Source: Arthrobacter sp. MAHUQ-56
Lineage (GTDB): Bacteria > Actinomycetota > Actinomycetes > Actinomycetales > Micrococcaceae
Length of the DNA stretch: 64,000 nt
Reading direction: 5' to 3'
NCBI RefSeq assembly: GCF_019710585.1
Contig: NZ_JAIFZQ010000016.1
Coordinates: 372,001-436,000, forward strand
Shown here: piece by piece, positions 25,583 through 33,290 of the stretch
Numbering within the stretch: the stretch's first letter is position 1
Layout of the letters: the number at the start of each line of letters is the position of its first letter
Notes under the pieces: model-generated
Databases searched by the model: none
Told to the model about the DNA's origin: nothing
What the model saw: the letters and a program-made list of their open reading frames with translations, nothing else
Made by a program: the position numbers and the translations under genes

Positions 25583-26536
25583 CTAGAAGACGGACCAGCC
25601 GGTGCGGTCGGAGAGATCCGCGAGGGCTGCGGTTCCGGCAAGGGAGTTGCCCTTGGCGTCCAGGCGCGGGCTCCAGACGCAGATGGCGCACTGGCCGGGG
25701 ACGATGGCCAGGATGCCCCCGCCCACCCCGCTTTTGCCGGGAAGCCCCACGCGGAAGGCGAATTCGCCCGCAGCGTCGTACATGCCGCAGGTCAGCATGA
25801 TGGAGCCCACGCGCTTCGCTTCATTCCGGGAGAGGACTGTTCCGCCGGAGCCCTGGCCGTCCTGGGCCAGGAAGAGCCCGGCCCTGGCCAGCTGGACGCA
25901 GCTCATCATGATCGAACATTGGCGGACGTAGTTTTCCACCACGGCGCCGGCTGGCTGGGTCAAGTTGCCGAAGTCCTTCAGGAAGTGCGCCAGGGCGAGG
26001 TTGCGGCTGCTGTTGGCCAGTTCGCCGGCCGCGGCCGCCTCGTCAATGAAGGGTGCGTGTCCGCCCGGCCCCTCCTCTTGGCCCCCCGCCTGTTCGGTGA
26101 GGAACCGAAGCAGCAGCGTGGCGGCGTCGGGCGCTTCTTCCATCAGGTGGTCGGTGACCACCAGTGCGCCGGCGTTGATGAAGGGATTGCGCGGGATGCC
26201 GTGCTCGGCCTCGAGCTGGACCAGTGAATTGAAGGACGTGCCCGAGGGCTCGCGCAGGACGCGGGACCAGAGCCGGCCGGCCCGGCTGCCCTGCAGTGCC
26301 ATGGCCAGGGTGAACACCTTGGAGATGCTCTGGATGGAGAAAGGCACGTGCGCGTCGCCGGAGCTGAAGACGTCACCGGAGGTAGTTGCGATGGCGATGC
26401 CGAAGCGGTCGAAGGGAACGTCTGCCAGGAAGGGGATGTTGCGGGGGACGGTGCCCGTTTCCCGGCGGGGTCGGTGGTCCCGGACGATGTCCTTGATGAG
26501 GGCGTCCAGGGGCGCGGTGTCCAGTGTTGTTGTCAT
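25583..26536 (-). CDS. glsA: glutaminase
   Basis: A 317-residue glutaminase of the serine-dependent beta-lactamase-like fold, converting L-glutamine to L-glutamate and ammonia. The catalytic motif FSIQSISKVFTLAMAL (Ser-x-x-Lys, S-I-S-K) is near residue 62, VNPFINAGALV corresponds here to PRNPFINAGALVVT, and the C-terminal block GGILAIVPGQCAICVWSPRLD is typical. The ATG at 26536 overlaps the stop of the PucR gene (ATGA); an earlier in-frame start would overlap it more. Upstream, the PucR-type activator may respond to the same substrate. It complements the 5-oxoprolinase, as both yield glutamate. Confidence 0.93.
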   Translation of the reverse strand: MTTTLDTAPLDALIKDIVRDHRPRRETGTVPRNIPFLADVPFDRFGIAIATTSGDVFSSGDAHVPFSIQSISKVFTLAMALQGSRAGRLWSRVLREPSGTSFNSLVQLEAEHGIPRNPFINAGALVVTDHLMEEAPDAATLLLRFLTEQAGGQEEGPGGHAPFIDEAAAAGELANSSRNLALAHFLKDFGNLTQPAGAVVENYVRQCSIMMSCVQLARAGLFLAQDGQGSGGTVLSRNEAKRVGSIMLTCGMYDAAGEFAFRVGLPGKSGVGGGILAIVPGQCAICVWSPRLDAKGNSLAGTAALADLSDRTGWSVF

Positions 26537-28125
26537 TTCCTGCCTGCTGGGTGGTTGGCGGTGGCCCATTCCTGGATGTGGAGCAGTGCCACCAGGGAAT
26601 CGCGCGGGTTGCCGAAGTCGAGTCCGGTCACCCGGGCGGCCTTGCCCACCCGGTAGTAGACCGTGTTTTTATGCAGCTTCAGCCGCCGGGCGCACTCGGC
26701 CACGTCAAAGGAGGCATCGAAATAGGCGCGCAGGGTTTCGGCGAGTTCGCCGTCCTCCTGCAGCAGCGCGGCCAGGCTGCGGTGGCGGAATGGGGAGGCG
26801 GTGAAGTTCCGGACCGCCTCGCGGTAGGGGATTTCCGCTTCGAAATCGTCCACGCCGGCCACGCGTGCCCCGGAACTTCCCATGCAGGCGAGCAGGGCTT
26901 CGGTGATGCGGGTGGCCGTGTGAAGGGACAGCAGGTCCGGAACCATGGGGCCCACCGCAGCGACGGCGGTGATGCCAAGGTGCTTCCGGGCATCCCGCAC
27001 GATGGCTTCGGCCAGGGACCGCAGCCCCTGTTCAGCGGTGCTGGAGTGCAGGTCCGGCACGATGACGGCGGTGTCGCCGTTGAACTGGCCGACGACGGCG
27101 GAGGGCTTGTACGCGGCGGCGTGGATGGAGGCGAGGTTGGCCAGTTCGCCGTGCTTGAGTGCCGCGTCGTCGGCCCGGGAGTCGTCGTCCGACATGCCAA
27201 GCAGGATCAGTGCCGCCGGGCGTTCTGCCGGTATCTTCCCGCTGTGGGCGCTGGCGGCGGCTTCCGCGGGACCGGACAGGAGCCGGACGATCCGGTCCTC
27301 CCGCATGTGGACGGACTGCTGGTTGCGGTAGCGGATCAGTTCGGCCGAAGCCCGTGCGGCGGAGCCCGTGAGGACGTATTCCACGTCGTCGCCGAAACCC
27401 TCGCCGGTCTCCTGGAGCCAGATGTAGCCCATGATGCGCTCGCCGGCGAACAGGGCGATGGCCACCCGTTCGCGCAGCCCGTCCTGGGGCCGGGCCGGCA
27501 CCCGGACGGGTTTGCGGGTGCGGTGGAGTTCCCGGTACGCGCCGAGGTCCTTGAGCAGCAGTTCGTATTTCCGTGGGCCGCGGCGGGCCAGGATGGAGGC
27601 CTTGCGCAGTTCGTCGATGTCGTTGGTGACGGTGGAATAGGCGAGGACTTTGTTGGCCGCGTCCTCGATCACCACGTGGCTGGACGTCAGCCTGGCCGTG
27701 GTCTGCGCGATGGCGAACAGGTCCTCTTCCAGCAGGGTCAGGACTTCGCTTTGGTAGCTGCGCGGCTGGATGCGCTCCTTGGCGATGGAGAGCAGGCGGT
27801 CCCAGTCGGCGCCGGGGTCCACGAGCAGCAGGCCGGCCCCGGCGGAGAGCAGGAGTTCCTCCACTTCGGCAAGATCCCCGCGGCTGCCTTTGACGGCAAC
27901 GACGGGCGGCGGGTCCTTGAGGAGCCGCCGCAGTGCCGGCAGGGCGGACCGTCCCCGGACACCGATCAGCAGGACAAAGGCGCCGCGGGCGTCGACTGCC
28001 TCGTCGTCGGCGTCGACGATGAGGAACCGTTCGATGGGGGGCGCGGACGGGCCGGGCCGCAGGATGAGGCTGGCGAAACCGAGGGGGAGGTCCGAGAGGA
28101 TGTCATCCACCGTAACCACGGACAT
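26533..28125 (-). CDS. PucR-family transcriptional regulator
   Basis: A 530-residue regulator with a PucR-type N-terminal domain (MSVVTVDDILSDLPLGFASL), a middle GGDEF-like domain without a GGDEF motif, and a C-terminal helix-turn-helix of the PucR/CdaR type (FDVAECARRLKLHKNTVYYRV, about residues 470-492). PucR proteins usually control purine or amino-acid breakdown genes beside them. Here the next genes are glutaminase, overlapping by 4 bases, and the ThDP enzyme. SD AAAGGAA precedes the start at 28125. The 171-base gap upstream (28126-28296) contains its promoter, a small hairpin AACCT...AGGTT followed by T6 near 28218-28236, and the terminator of the gentisate operon. Confidence 0.88.
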   Translation of the reverse strand: MSVVTVDDILSDLPLGFASLILRPGPSAPPIERFLIVDADDEAVDARGAFVLLIGVRGRSALPALRRLLKDPPPVVAVKGSRGDLAEVEELLLSAGAGLLLVDPGADWDRLLSIAKERIQPRSYQSEVLTLLEEDLFAIAQTTARLTSSHVVIEDAANKVLAYSTVTNDIDELRKASILARRGPRKYELLLKDLGAYRELHRTRKPVRVPARPQDGLRERVAIALFAGERIMGYIWLQETGEGFGDDVEYVLTGSAARASAELIRYRNQQSVHMREDRIVRLLSGPAEAAASAHSGKIPAERPAALILLGMSDDDSRADDAALKHGELANLASIHAAAYKPSAVVGQFNGDTAVIVPDLHSSTAEQGLRSLAEAIVRDARKHLGITAVAAVGPMVPDLLSLHTATRITEALLACMGSSGARVAGVDDFEAEIPYREAVRNFTASPFRHRSLAALLQEDGELAETLRAYFDASFDVAECARRLKLHKNTVYYRVGKAARVTGLDFGNPRDSLVALLHIQEWATANHPAGRK

Positions 28126-28251
28126 AGGGGTTCCTTTTGCGTCGATCCCGCCGGACGGCTCTGTCCGGTCACCTCATGGTATCCAGCGCAAAGTCCCCGA
28201 AATATGGATCGGCGTCCAACCTTTAGAGAGGTTTTTTGGTCCCCGGCCTGA

Positions 28252-28290
28252 GGCGGGCCAGGATCCGACTGATCCAGATCCTGGCCCGCC
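28252..28290 (-). terminator. hairpin after the maleylpyruvate isomerase gene
   Basis: GGCGGGCCAGGATC (28252-28265) and its perfect complement 28277-28290 flank an 11-base loop, 6 bases after the minus-strand stop at 28297. No T-run follows on that strand, so it may act with a protein factor or only stabilise the message. Confidence 0.6.
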
Positions 28291-28296
28291 TTCACG

Positions 28297-29049
28297 CTAG
28301 ATCCACGCAGGTGCCATAGGCACCAGGTCCAGCGGCCCGCCGTCGTGCGTTGCCGCCACGCCTTCCGTCCCCCGGCCGGTGGCCCACTGGGTGATGGCGG
28401 GCAGGGAGCCGGACACCAGGGTGGGTGATGTGGCCGCGGTGTCCCCTAGTTCCATGTCGGTGCCGTCCGCTGTGATGAGGAGCCCGGCGTCCGTGCCGCG
28501 GGCGTGCCAGGCGCCGGTGATGTCCTTGAGCAGCCGGGCCAGGACGGGTGCTGGGATGTCGTTGAAGGTGGCCCCGTTGTCCAGGTCCACGGCGTGGACC
28601 CATACCTCGCGGGTGCGCATCCACACGGTTTCCTCGGCCGGGACGGTCCTGCCCTGGACTGTTTTGACCTTGTGGTGCCAGTTGTCGGCGGGCAGGTCGC
28701 GCCATTCGACGTTCAGGTGCACGGCGGAGTGGTCGAACAGGTTCCGCAGCGCGATGGGACTCAGGGTGGCGCCGAAGTCGATCTCGTGGTTGCGGACTTC
28801 GACCGAGGGGTACATCGGTGTTTCCACCCCCGTGGCTGCCCACTCGACCAGCCGGGCGACGGCGCGGGCGTTGTAGCCCACGTGGGCTACAACGTGGCGG
28901 CGGGTCCAGCCCGGCAGCAGCGAGTCCCCGTCCAGGTCCGCGTCGGTCAGCTCGTTGAGTTTGCGGGCGAAGAACGCGGTGCCGCGCCGGGCCTGCAGCA
29001 GCCCCTCGAGCAGGACGGGGTCGGTGGTCTGGTCGTGCCGGGCAACCAT
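28297..29049 (-). CDS. mycothiol-dependent maleylpyruvate isomerase
   Basis: A 250-residue enzyme isomerising maleylpyruvate to fumarylpyruvate, with mycothiol as coenzyme. The MDMPI N-terminal helical domain has GWTRRHVVAHVGYNARA with the zinc ligand His52. The second cluster REVWVHAVDLDNG supplies Glu148 and His152, matching the His52/Glu144/His148 set of the Corynebacterium enzyme with a small shift. It overlaps the fumarylpyruvate hydrolase gene by 1 base and is the last gene of the gentisate operon. Its presence implies mycothiol, as expected in an actinobacterium. The usual length for the family is about 240-250. Confidence 0.93.
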   Translation of the reverse strand: MVARHDQTTDPVLLEGLLQARRGTAFFARKLNELTDADLDGDSLLPGWTRRHVVAHVGYNARAVARLVEWAATGVETPMYPSVEVRNHEIDFGATLSPIALRNLFDHSAVHLNVEWRDLPADNWHHKVKTVQGRTVPAEETVWMRTREVWVHAVDLDNGATFNDIPAPVLARLLKDITGAWHARGTDAGLLITADGTDMELGDTAATSPTLVSGSLPAITQWATGRGTEGVAATHDGGPLDLVPMAPAWI

Positions 29050-29897
29050 CAGGCTTCCTTGACCACGCGGTTGGCCAGCTGGCCCAGGCCCTCGATGGTG
29101 GTGACCAGGACCTGGCCCTCCTGGAGGTAGCGTTTGGGGTCCTGGGCGTGGCCCACGCCGCCGGGGGTGCCGGTGGCGATCACGTCGCCGGGGTTCAGCG
29201 TGATGATCGTGGAGATGTAGGAGACCAGGTATTCAGGGGTGAACACCAGGTCCGAGGTGGGGGTGGACTGCTGGATGTCGCCGTCCACGGCGGAGGTCAT
29301 CAGCGGGCCGGGGGTGAATTCGTCCTTGGTGACCAGGGCGGGGCCGAACGGGGTGGACTTCTCCCAGGTCTTGCCCTGCAGCCACTGGATGGTGCGGAAC
29401 TGGTAGTCGCGCATGGAGATGTCGTTGAGGACCGAGTAGCCGGCGATGTGGTCCGCGGCTTCGGACTCGGGGATCCGGCGCCCGGCCTTGCCGATGACGA
29501 CGGCGAGTTCGGCTTCCCAGTCCACGGTGTCCGATTCCTGCGGCAGGGCCAGGTCGTCGTTGGGTCCGATCAGGGACTCGGCGTACTTGGCGAACAGGGT
29601 GGGGTGCGCCGGGACCTCGCGGCCCATCTCCTTGATGTGGTTGCGGTAGTTGTGGCCCACGCAGATGATCTTGCCCGGGGAGGGCACGACGGCGGCAAGG
29701 TCCGCGCCGTCGAGCGGGTGGGTTGCGCCGTTGGCTGCCTTCGCGGTGGTTTCCCAGGAGGGGTCCTGCAGCAGGGCCCCGACGTCGGCGAACCCCGGGA
29801 TCTCGGTGAGGGTGCCGCCGTCCTGGCGGACCGCCACTGTATTGCCAGTGCCGGTGCCGGTGCTGCCATTCTGGAGGCGGAGGGTGAGGAGTTTCAT
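29049..29897 (-). CDS. fumarylacetoacetate hydrolase-family protein (fumarylpyruvate hydrolase)
   Basis: A 282-residue FAH-fold enzyme, in this context cutting fumarylpyruvate to fumarate and pyruvate. The hydrolase signature is clear: IICVGHNYRNHIKEMG, DTVDWEAELAVVIGK (metal ligands) and SMRDYQFRTIQWLQGK. A short N-terminal beta domain of about 60 residues precedes it. It lies between gentisate dioxygenase and maleylpyruvate isomerase with 1-base overlaps on both sides, so the pathway order is mirrored by the gene order. The substrate is inferred from this context. Confidence 0.92.
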   Translation of the reverse strand: MKLLTLRLQNGSTGTGTGNTVAVRQDGGTLTEIPGFADVGALLQDPSWETTAKAANGATHPLDGADLAAVVPSPGKIICVGHNYRNHIKEMGREVPAHPTLFAKYAESLIGPNDDLALPQESDTVDWEAELAVVIGKAGRRIPESEAADHIAGYSVLNDISMRDYQFRTIQWLQGKTWEKSTPFGPALVTKDEFTPGPLMTSAVDGDIQQSTPTSDLVFTPEYLVSYISTIITLNPGDVIATGTPGGVGHAQDPKRYLQEGQVLVTTIEGLGQLANRVVKEA

Positions 29898-31039
29898 TAC
29901 TTGGTGCGTCCTTCGATGTAGGTGCGGTTGAAGTTCAGGCGCTCAAAGATGGGGGCGTCGCTGAAACGGAAAAGATCAAACTCTGTTTGTGAACCAGTCT
30001 CGGCCTGCAGCGACCACGATGCCCAGGAGGGCACCACGAACAGGTCGCCCTTGGCCAGGACCCTGGTGTCGCCGTTCAGGGTCACGGTGCCGGTGCCCTC
30101 GAAGACCTGCCAGACGCTGGAGCCGACCTCGCGGACCGTCTCGGTCCCGGCGCCCGCGCGCAGCCGGTGGAACTCGGCACGGATGGTGGGCATGACGTCC
30201 CCGCCGGTCGTGGGGTTGGTGTACCGGATCGCGGCGTGGCCCTGGGAGACGGTGGCGGGGTGGCCCTCGTCCTCGAGGAGCAGCTGCTCCCGCAGGGCGG
30301 CGTCGGTGTATTTCCAGCGGTAGGCCGCGATGGGGGAGTTGGTGGTGTCATCGAGCCCGGAGAGCGGGCGAAGGCCGGGGTGGGCCCAGAGCCGCTCGGA
30401 GCGGGAGATGTCCGGGGTGGCCTCGTCGGTGACGCGTTCGGTGCCGAACTCGAAGAACCCGGCGTCGGCGTAGTGCACGAACGGGATGTCCAGGCCGTCG
30501 ATCCAGGTCATCGGCTGATCGGTGTCGTTGTGGTGGCCGTGGAAGTTCCAGCCCGGGGTGAGCAGGAAGTCGCCGCGGGACATCCGGACCGGGTCACCGT
30601 TCACCACGGTCCACACGCCCTCACCCTCGACGACGAAACGGAAGGCATTCTGGGAGTGCCGGTGCTCCGGGGCTGTTTCCCGGCCGCCCAGGTACTGGAT
30701 GGCAGCCCACAGCGTGGGGGTGGCATACGGGGTGCCGCCCAGGCCCGGGTTGGCCAGCGCGATCGCGCGGCGCTCCCCGCCGCGGCCCACCGGCACCAGG
30801 TCACCGGCGCGTGCGGCCAGCGGGTACAGGTCATCCCACCGCCACACGTGCGGGACAGCCTTCGGTGACGGGACCATCGGCATCAGGTCCGCGATCTCCG
30901 TCCACAACGGGATCAGGTTCCCCTTGTCAAAATCCTTGTAGAGCTGCTCCAGCTGGGCAGCCTCCTCCGGGGTCGGCTCGGGAACATGGTGTTCCTGCGC
31001 CACGGATTCGTGCGTTTGGTTTTCAGCGCTGATCGACAC
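29897..31039 (-). CDS. gentisate 1,2-dioxygenase
   Basis: A 380-residue bicupin that opens the ring of gentisate (2,5-dihydroxybenzoate) to maleylpyruvate. The first cupin holds the iron ligands in APEHRHSQNAFRFVVEG (H-x-H) and GWNFHGHHND; the second cupin (WQVFEGTGTVTLNGDT, KGDLFVVPSW) lacks a full ligand set, which is usual. GTG 31039 was chosen because AAGGAGAAGG precedes it; an upstream in-frame start (31078) has no ribosome site. It is the first gene of the three-gene gentisate operon, with an IclR-type site in its promoter (31110-31139). Confidence 0.93.
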   Translation of the reverse strand: MSISAENQTHESVAQEHHVPEPTPEEAAQLEQLYKDFDKGNLIPLWTEIADLMPMVPSPKAVPHVWRWDDLYPLAARAGDLVPVGRGGERRAIALANPGLGGTPYATPTLWAAIQYLGGRETAPEHRHSQNAFRFVVEGEGVWTVVNGDPVRMSRGDFLLTPGWNFHGHHNDTDQPMTWIDGLDIPFVHYADAGFFEFGTERVTDEATPDISRSERLWAHPGLRPLSGLDDTTNSPIAAYRWKYTDAALREQLLLEDEGHPATVSQGHAAIRYTNPTTGGDVMPTIRAEFHRLRAGAGTETVREVGSSVWQVFEGTGTVTLNGDTRVLAKGDLFVVPSWASWSLQAETGSQTEFDLFRFSDAPIFERLNFNRTYIEGRTK

Positions 31040-31109
31040 TGGCCTTCTCCTTGCGTGCGGACTGACTGCGACGTGCATCCGACACTAAGGAGATTGGGGT
31101 GTGATCCCC

Positions 31110-31139
31110 AGCATATTCTGTAGAGCAGAAATCCCTGAA
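31110..31139 (-). promoter_or_regulatory. gentisate operon promoter with IclR-type operator
   Basis: TTCTG (31116-31120) and CAGAA (31126-31130) form an inverted repeat with a 5-base spacer. It sits between a -35-like TTCAGG (31139-31134) and -10-like TATGCT (31115-31110) on the minus strand. The same TTCTG-N5-CAGAA core occurs at 31951-31965 across the iclR start, so both are likely sites of the IclR regulator encoded between them. Confidence 0.65.
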
Positions 31140-31142
31140 GGT

Positions 31143-31958
31143 TTACTCCGGGCTTGCTGTCCCGTCACGGTCCACGGGATTGGCGGCGATGTCGATCTCC
31201 AGCTGCCGCCGGGTTTCCATCATCACACCCACCAGGCCGGCGTCGAACAGCTTGCGGAACCTTGCCACAGGAGTGGCCACGCTCAGCGCCCCCACCACCA
31301 TGCCCTTGCCGTTGTGCAGCGCCATCCCGAACGCGCTGATGCCCTCCTCGGTGCCTTCGAAGTTGGCGGCGAATCCGTTGGCGCGCACCGATTCGAGCTC
31401 GCGCAGGAACGCCGGGTACTCAGCGTCCGGGATGTAGTCGCCTGCCAGCTCCGCGTTCGGGCTGCGGAACAGCTGCTCCAGCACGGCAGGGTCGAGCTCG
31501 GCCAGGATGGCCTTGCCGCCGGATGCCTTGTGGGCTGGCAGCAGCGTGCCCTGCCGGTCGCCCACCCGCAGGATGTTCGTGCTTTCCACAGTGTCCAGGA
31601 ACCGGACCTTGGTGCCCACCCGGATCATGAGGTTGACGGTCTCGTTGGTCCGGGCGCACAGCAGTTCCATGTGCGGGCGTGCCAGGTCCCGCAGCTGCCT
31701 GGTCCAGCTGAAGCCCGCCGGGCCCGCGCCCATCGCGGGGCCCGGCACGTATCGGCGCGTCTCGTCCTGTACGGCGAAGCCGCGGTACACCAGCATGGCC
31801 AGCAGCCGGTGGGCAGTGGAGGGAGCCACGCCGAGTTCCTCCGCGGCGTCCTTGAGCCGCAGGCTGCCGACGTCCCGCAGGAGCTGGAGGAGCTGCAGGG
31901 CGTTGTCCACGGCCTCAATGGAGTAGGTGGGCTTCCGGCGGGCAGGAAGATTCTGCAT
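31143..31958 (-). CDS. IclR-family regulator of the gentisate genes
   Basis: A 271-residue IclR protein. The N-terminal winged helix includes RLKDAAEELGVAPSTAHRLLAMLVYRG (about residues 34-60), and the C-terminal GAF-like ligand domain (about 90-255) has GGKAILAELDPAVLEQLF and an SVA-type stretch GALSVATPVARF. It lies between the divergent transporter/hydroxylase operon and the gentisate operon and probably regulates both, sensing gentisate or 3-hydroxybenzoate. The ATG at 31958 has -10-like TAAGAT 6 bases upstream, suggesting a leaderless transcript, and lies inside its own candidate operator (31947-31969). Confidence 0.9.
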   Translation of the reverse strand: MQNLPARRKPTYSIEAVDNALQLLQLLRDVGSLRLKDAAEELGVAPSTAHRLLAMLVYRGFAVQDETRRYVPGPAMGAGPAGFSWTRQLRDLARPHMELLCARTNETVNLMIRVGTKVRFLDTVESTNILRVGDRQGTLLPAHKASGGKAILAELDPAVLEQLFRSPNAELAGDYIPDAEYPAFLRELESVRANGFAANFEGTEEGISAFGMALHNGKGMVVGALSVATPVARFRKLFDAGLVGVMMETRRQLEIDIAANPVDRDGTASPE

Positions 31959-31969
31959 GCCAGAATCTT
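31947..31969. promoter_or_regulatory. IclR operator overlapping the iclR start codon
   Basis: A perfect 9-base inverted repeat AAGATTCTG (31947-31955) / CAGAATCTT (31961-31969) with a 5-base spacer. It covers the ATG and the putative -10 of iclR, and is 38-60 bases upstream of the divergent MFS start. It would allow autorepression and control of the transporter/hydroxylase operon. Confidence 0.65.
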
Positions 31970-32006
31970 ATGGGCGCGACGGGCAGCGTGCCAGCACAGT
32001 GGTGGC

Positions 32007-33290
32007 ATGAATCACACAACTTCCGCTGCAGCGCCGCAGCGTGCGGCCGCCCCCACTCCGGGCGCGGGCCGTTCCGGGTTTCCCCGGCATTCCGTGCTTG
32101 CCGTCCTGGTGTGCTGGCTGCTGGTCGTTTTCGATGGCTATGACCTGATTGTCTACGGCACAGTCCAGGCTTCGCTCATCAGCGATACCGGCTGGGGCCT
32201 GACCAAGGCCACGGCCGGAACCATCGGGTCGATGGCGTTCGTCGGCATGATGATCGGGGCGGTCTTCGCGGGCAGGATGTCCGATACCTGGGGCCGCCGC
32301 CGCACCATCGTCGGCTGCGCCGTCGTCTTCTCTGTCTTCACCATCCTGTGCGCTTTCGCCCCCAACGCACCGGTCTTCGGCGTCCTGAGGCTGCTGGCCG
32401 GCATCGGCCTGGGCGGGCTGGTGCCGTCCGCCAATGCCCTCGTGGCCGAACTGGTTCCGGAAAAATGGCGGTCCACCATCGCCACGCTCATGATGTCCGG
32501 CGTTCCCATCGGCGGTTCCATCGCAGCGCTGGTTGGCATCCCGCTCATTCCGGCGTTCGGCTGGCCCGTGATGTTCCTGGTGGCCGTGCTGGCCCTGGTG
32601 GTGGTGGTCCCGCTGGGCCTTCGCTACCTTCCCGAAACACTGCCATCCGGGCAGCCCGGTTCCGGAACCAGGGAACCCGTAGGTTTTGGCTCCCTGCTCC
32701 GGGCTCCGTTCGCAGGCGCCAGCGTCCTGTTCGCCATCGCCACCCTGGTGACCCTCTTCGCCTGGTACGGGCTGGGAACCTGGCTGCCCAACCTCATGCA
32801 GTTGGCCGGCTACAACCTGGGCTCCGCCCTGACCTTTGCCCTTGCACTCAACCTTGGCGCCGTGGCCGGCTCGGTGCTGACCGCGTGGGCGGGCACCAGG
32901 TTCGGCCCGATCCCGACGGCGATCGCGGCAGCGGCGGTGGCTGCCACCGCCCTGGTGGTCCTGGTGAGCGGGCCGCCCGTCGCCGTCGTCTACCTCATGC
33001 TGGTGCTCGCCGGCGTGGGGACGCACGGGACGCAGTGCCTGATCATCGCCGCCGTCGCCAGCCACTACCCGGCCCACCTTCGCGGCACCGCACTCGGCTG
33101 GGCGCTGGGCGTGGGCCGGATCGGCGCCGTGGCCGCACCGCAGGCGGGGGGACTCCTCCTCGCTGCGGGCCTGGGCGTCAATTCCAACTTCCTGGCATTT
33201 GCCGGAGCAGCCGCCGCAGCAGCAGTCCTGCTCGCAGCCATCGGCACCAAAATCAAGAAATCGACAGCAGTAGGAGTTTCCAATGTCTAA
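32007..33290 (+). CDS. MFS aromatic-acid:H+ symporter
   Basis: A 427-residue twelve-helix MFS carrier of the aromatic acid/H+ symporter (PcaK-like) family. The first helix carries the hallmark FDGYDLIVYG, with the Asp needed for uptake. The helix 2-3 loop has GRMSDTWGRRRTI, and helix 4 has LRLLAGIGLGGLVPSANALVAE. It probably imports 3-hydroxybenzoate or gentisate, the substrates of the neighbouring enzymes. The 3-hydroxybenzoate 6-hydroxylase gene overlaps its end by 8 bases. A -10-like CACAGT sits 6 bases before the ATG, and an IclR operator is in the upstream gap. Confidence 0.9.
   Translation: MNHTTSAAAPQRAAAPTPGAGRSGFPRHSVLAVLVCWLLVVFDGYDLIVYGTVQASLISDTGWGLTKATAGTIGSMAFVGMMIGAVFAGRMSDTWGRRRTIVGCAVVFSVFTILCAFAPNAPVFGVLRLLAGIGLGGLVPSANALVAELVPEKWRSTIATLMMSGVPIGGSIAALVGIPLIPAFGWPVMFLVAVLALVVVVPLGLRYLPETLPSGQPGSGTREPVGFGSLLRAPFAGASVLFAIATLVTLFAWYGLGTWLPNLMQLAGYNLGSALTFALALNLGAVAGSVLTAWAGTRFGPIPTAIAAAAVAATALVVLVSGPPVAVVYLMLVLAGVGTHGTQCLIIAAVASHYPAHLRGTALGWALGVGRIGAVAAPQAGGLLLAAGLGVNSNFLAFAGAAAAAAVLLAAIGTKIKKSTAVGVSNV

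Noticed and set aside
26524..28251. A 575-codon open plus-strand frame
   Set aside because: It is the antisense shadow of the PucR regulator gene, with low-complexity translation.
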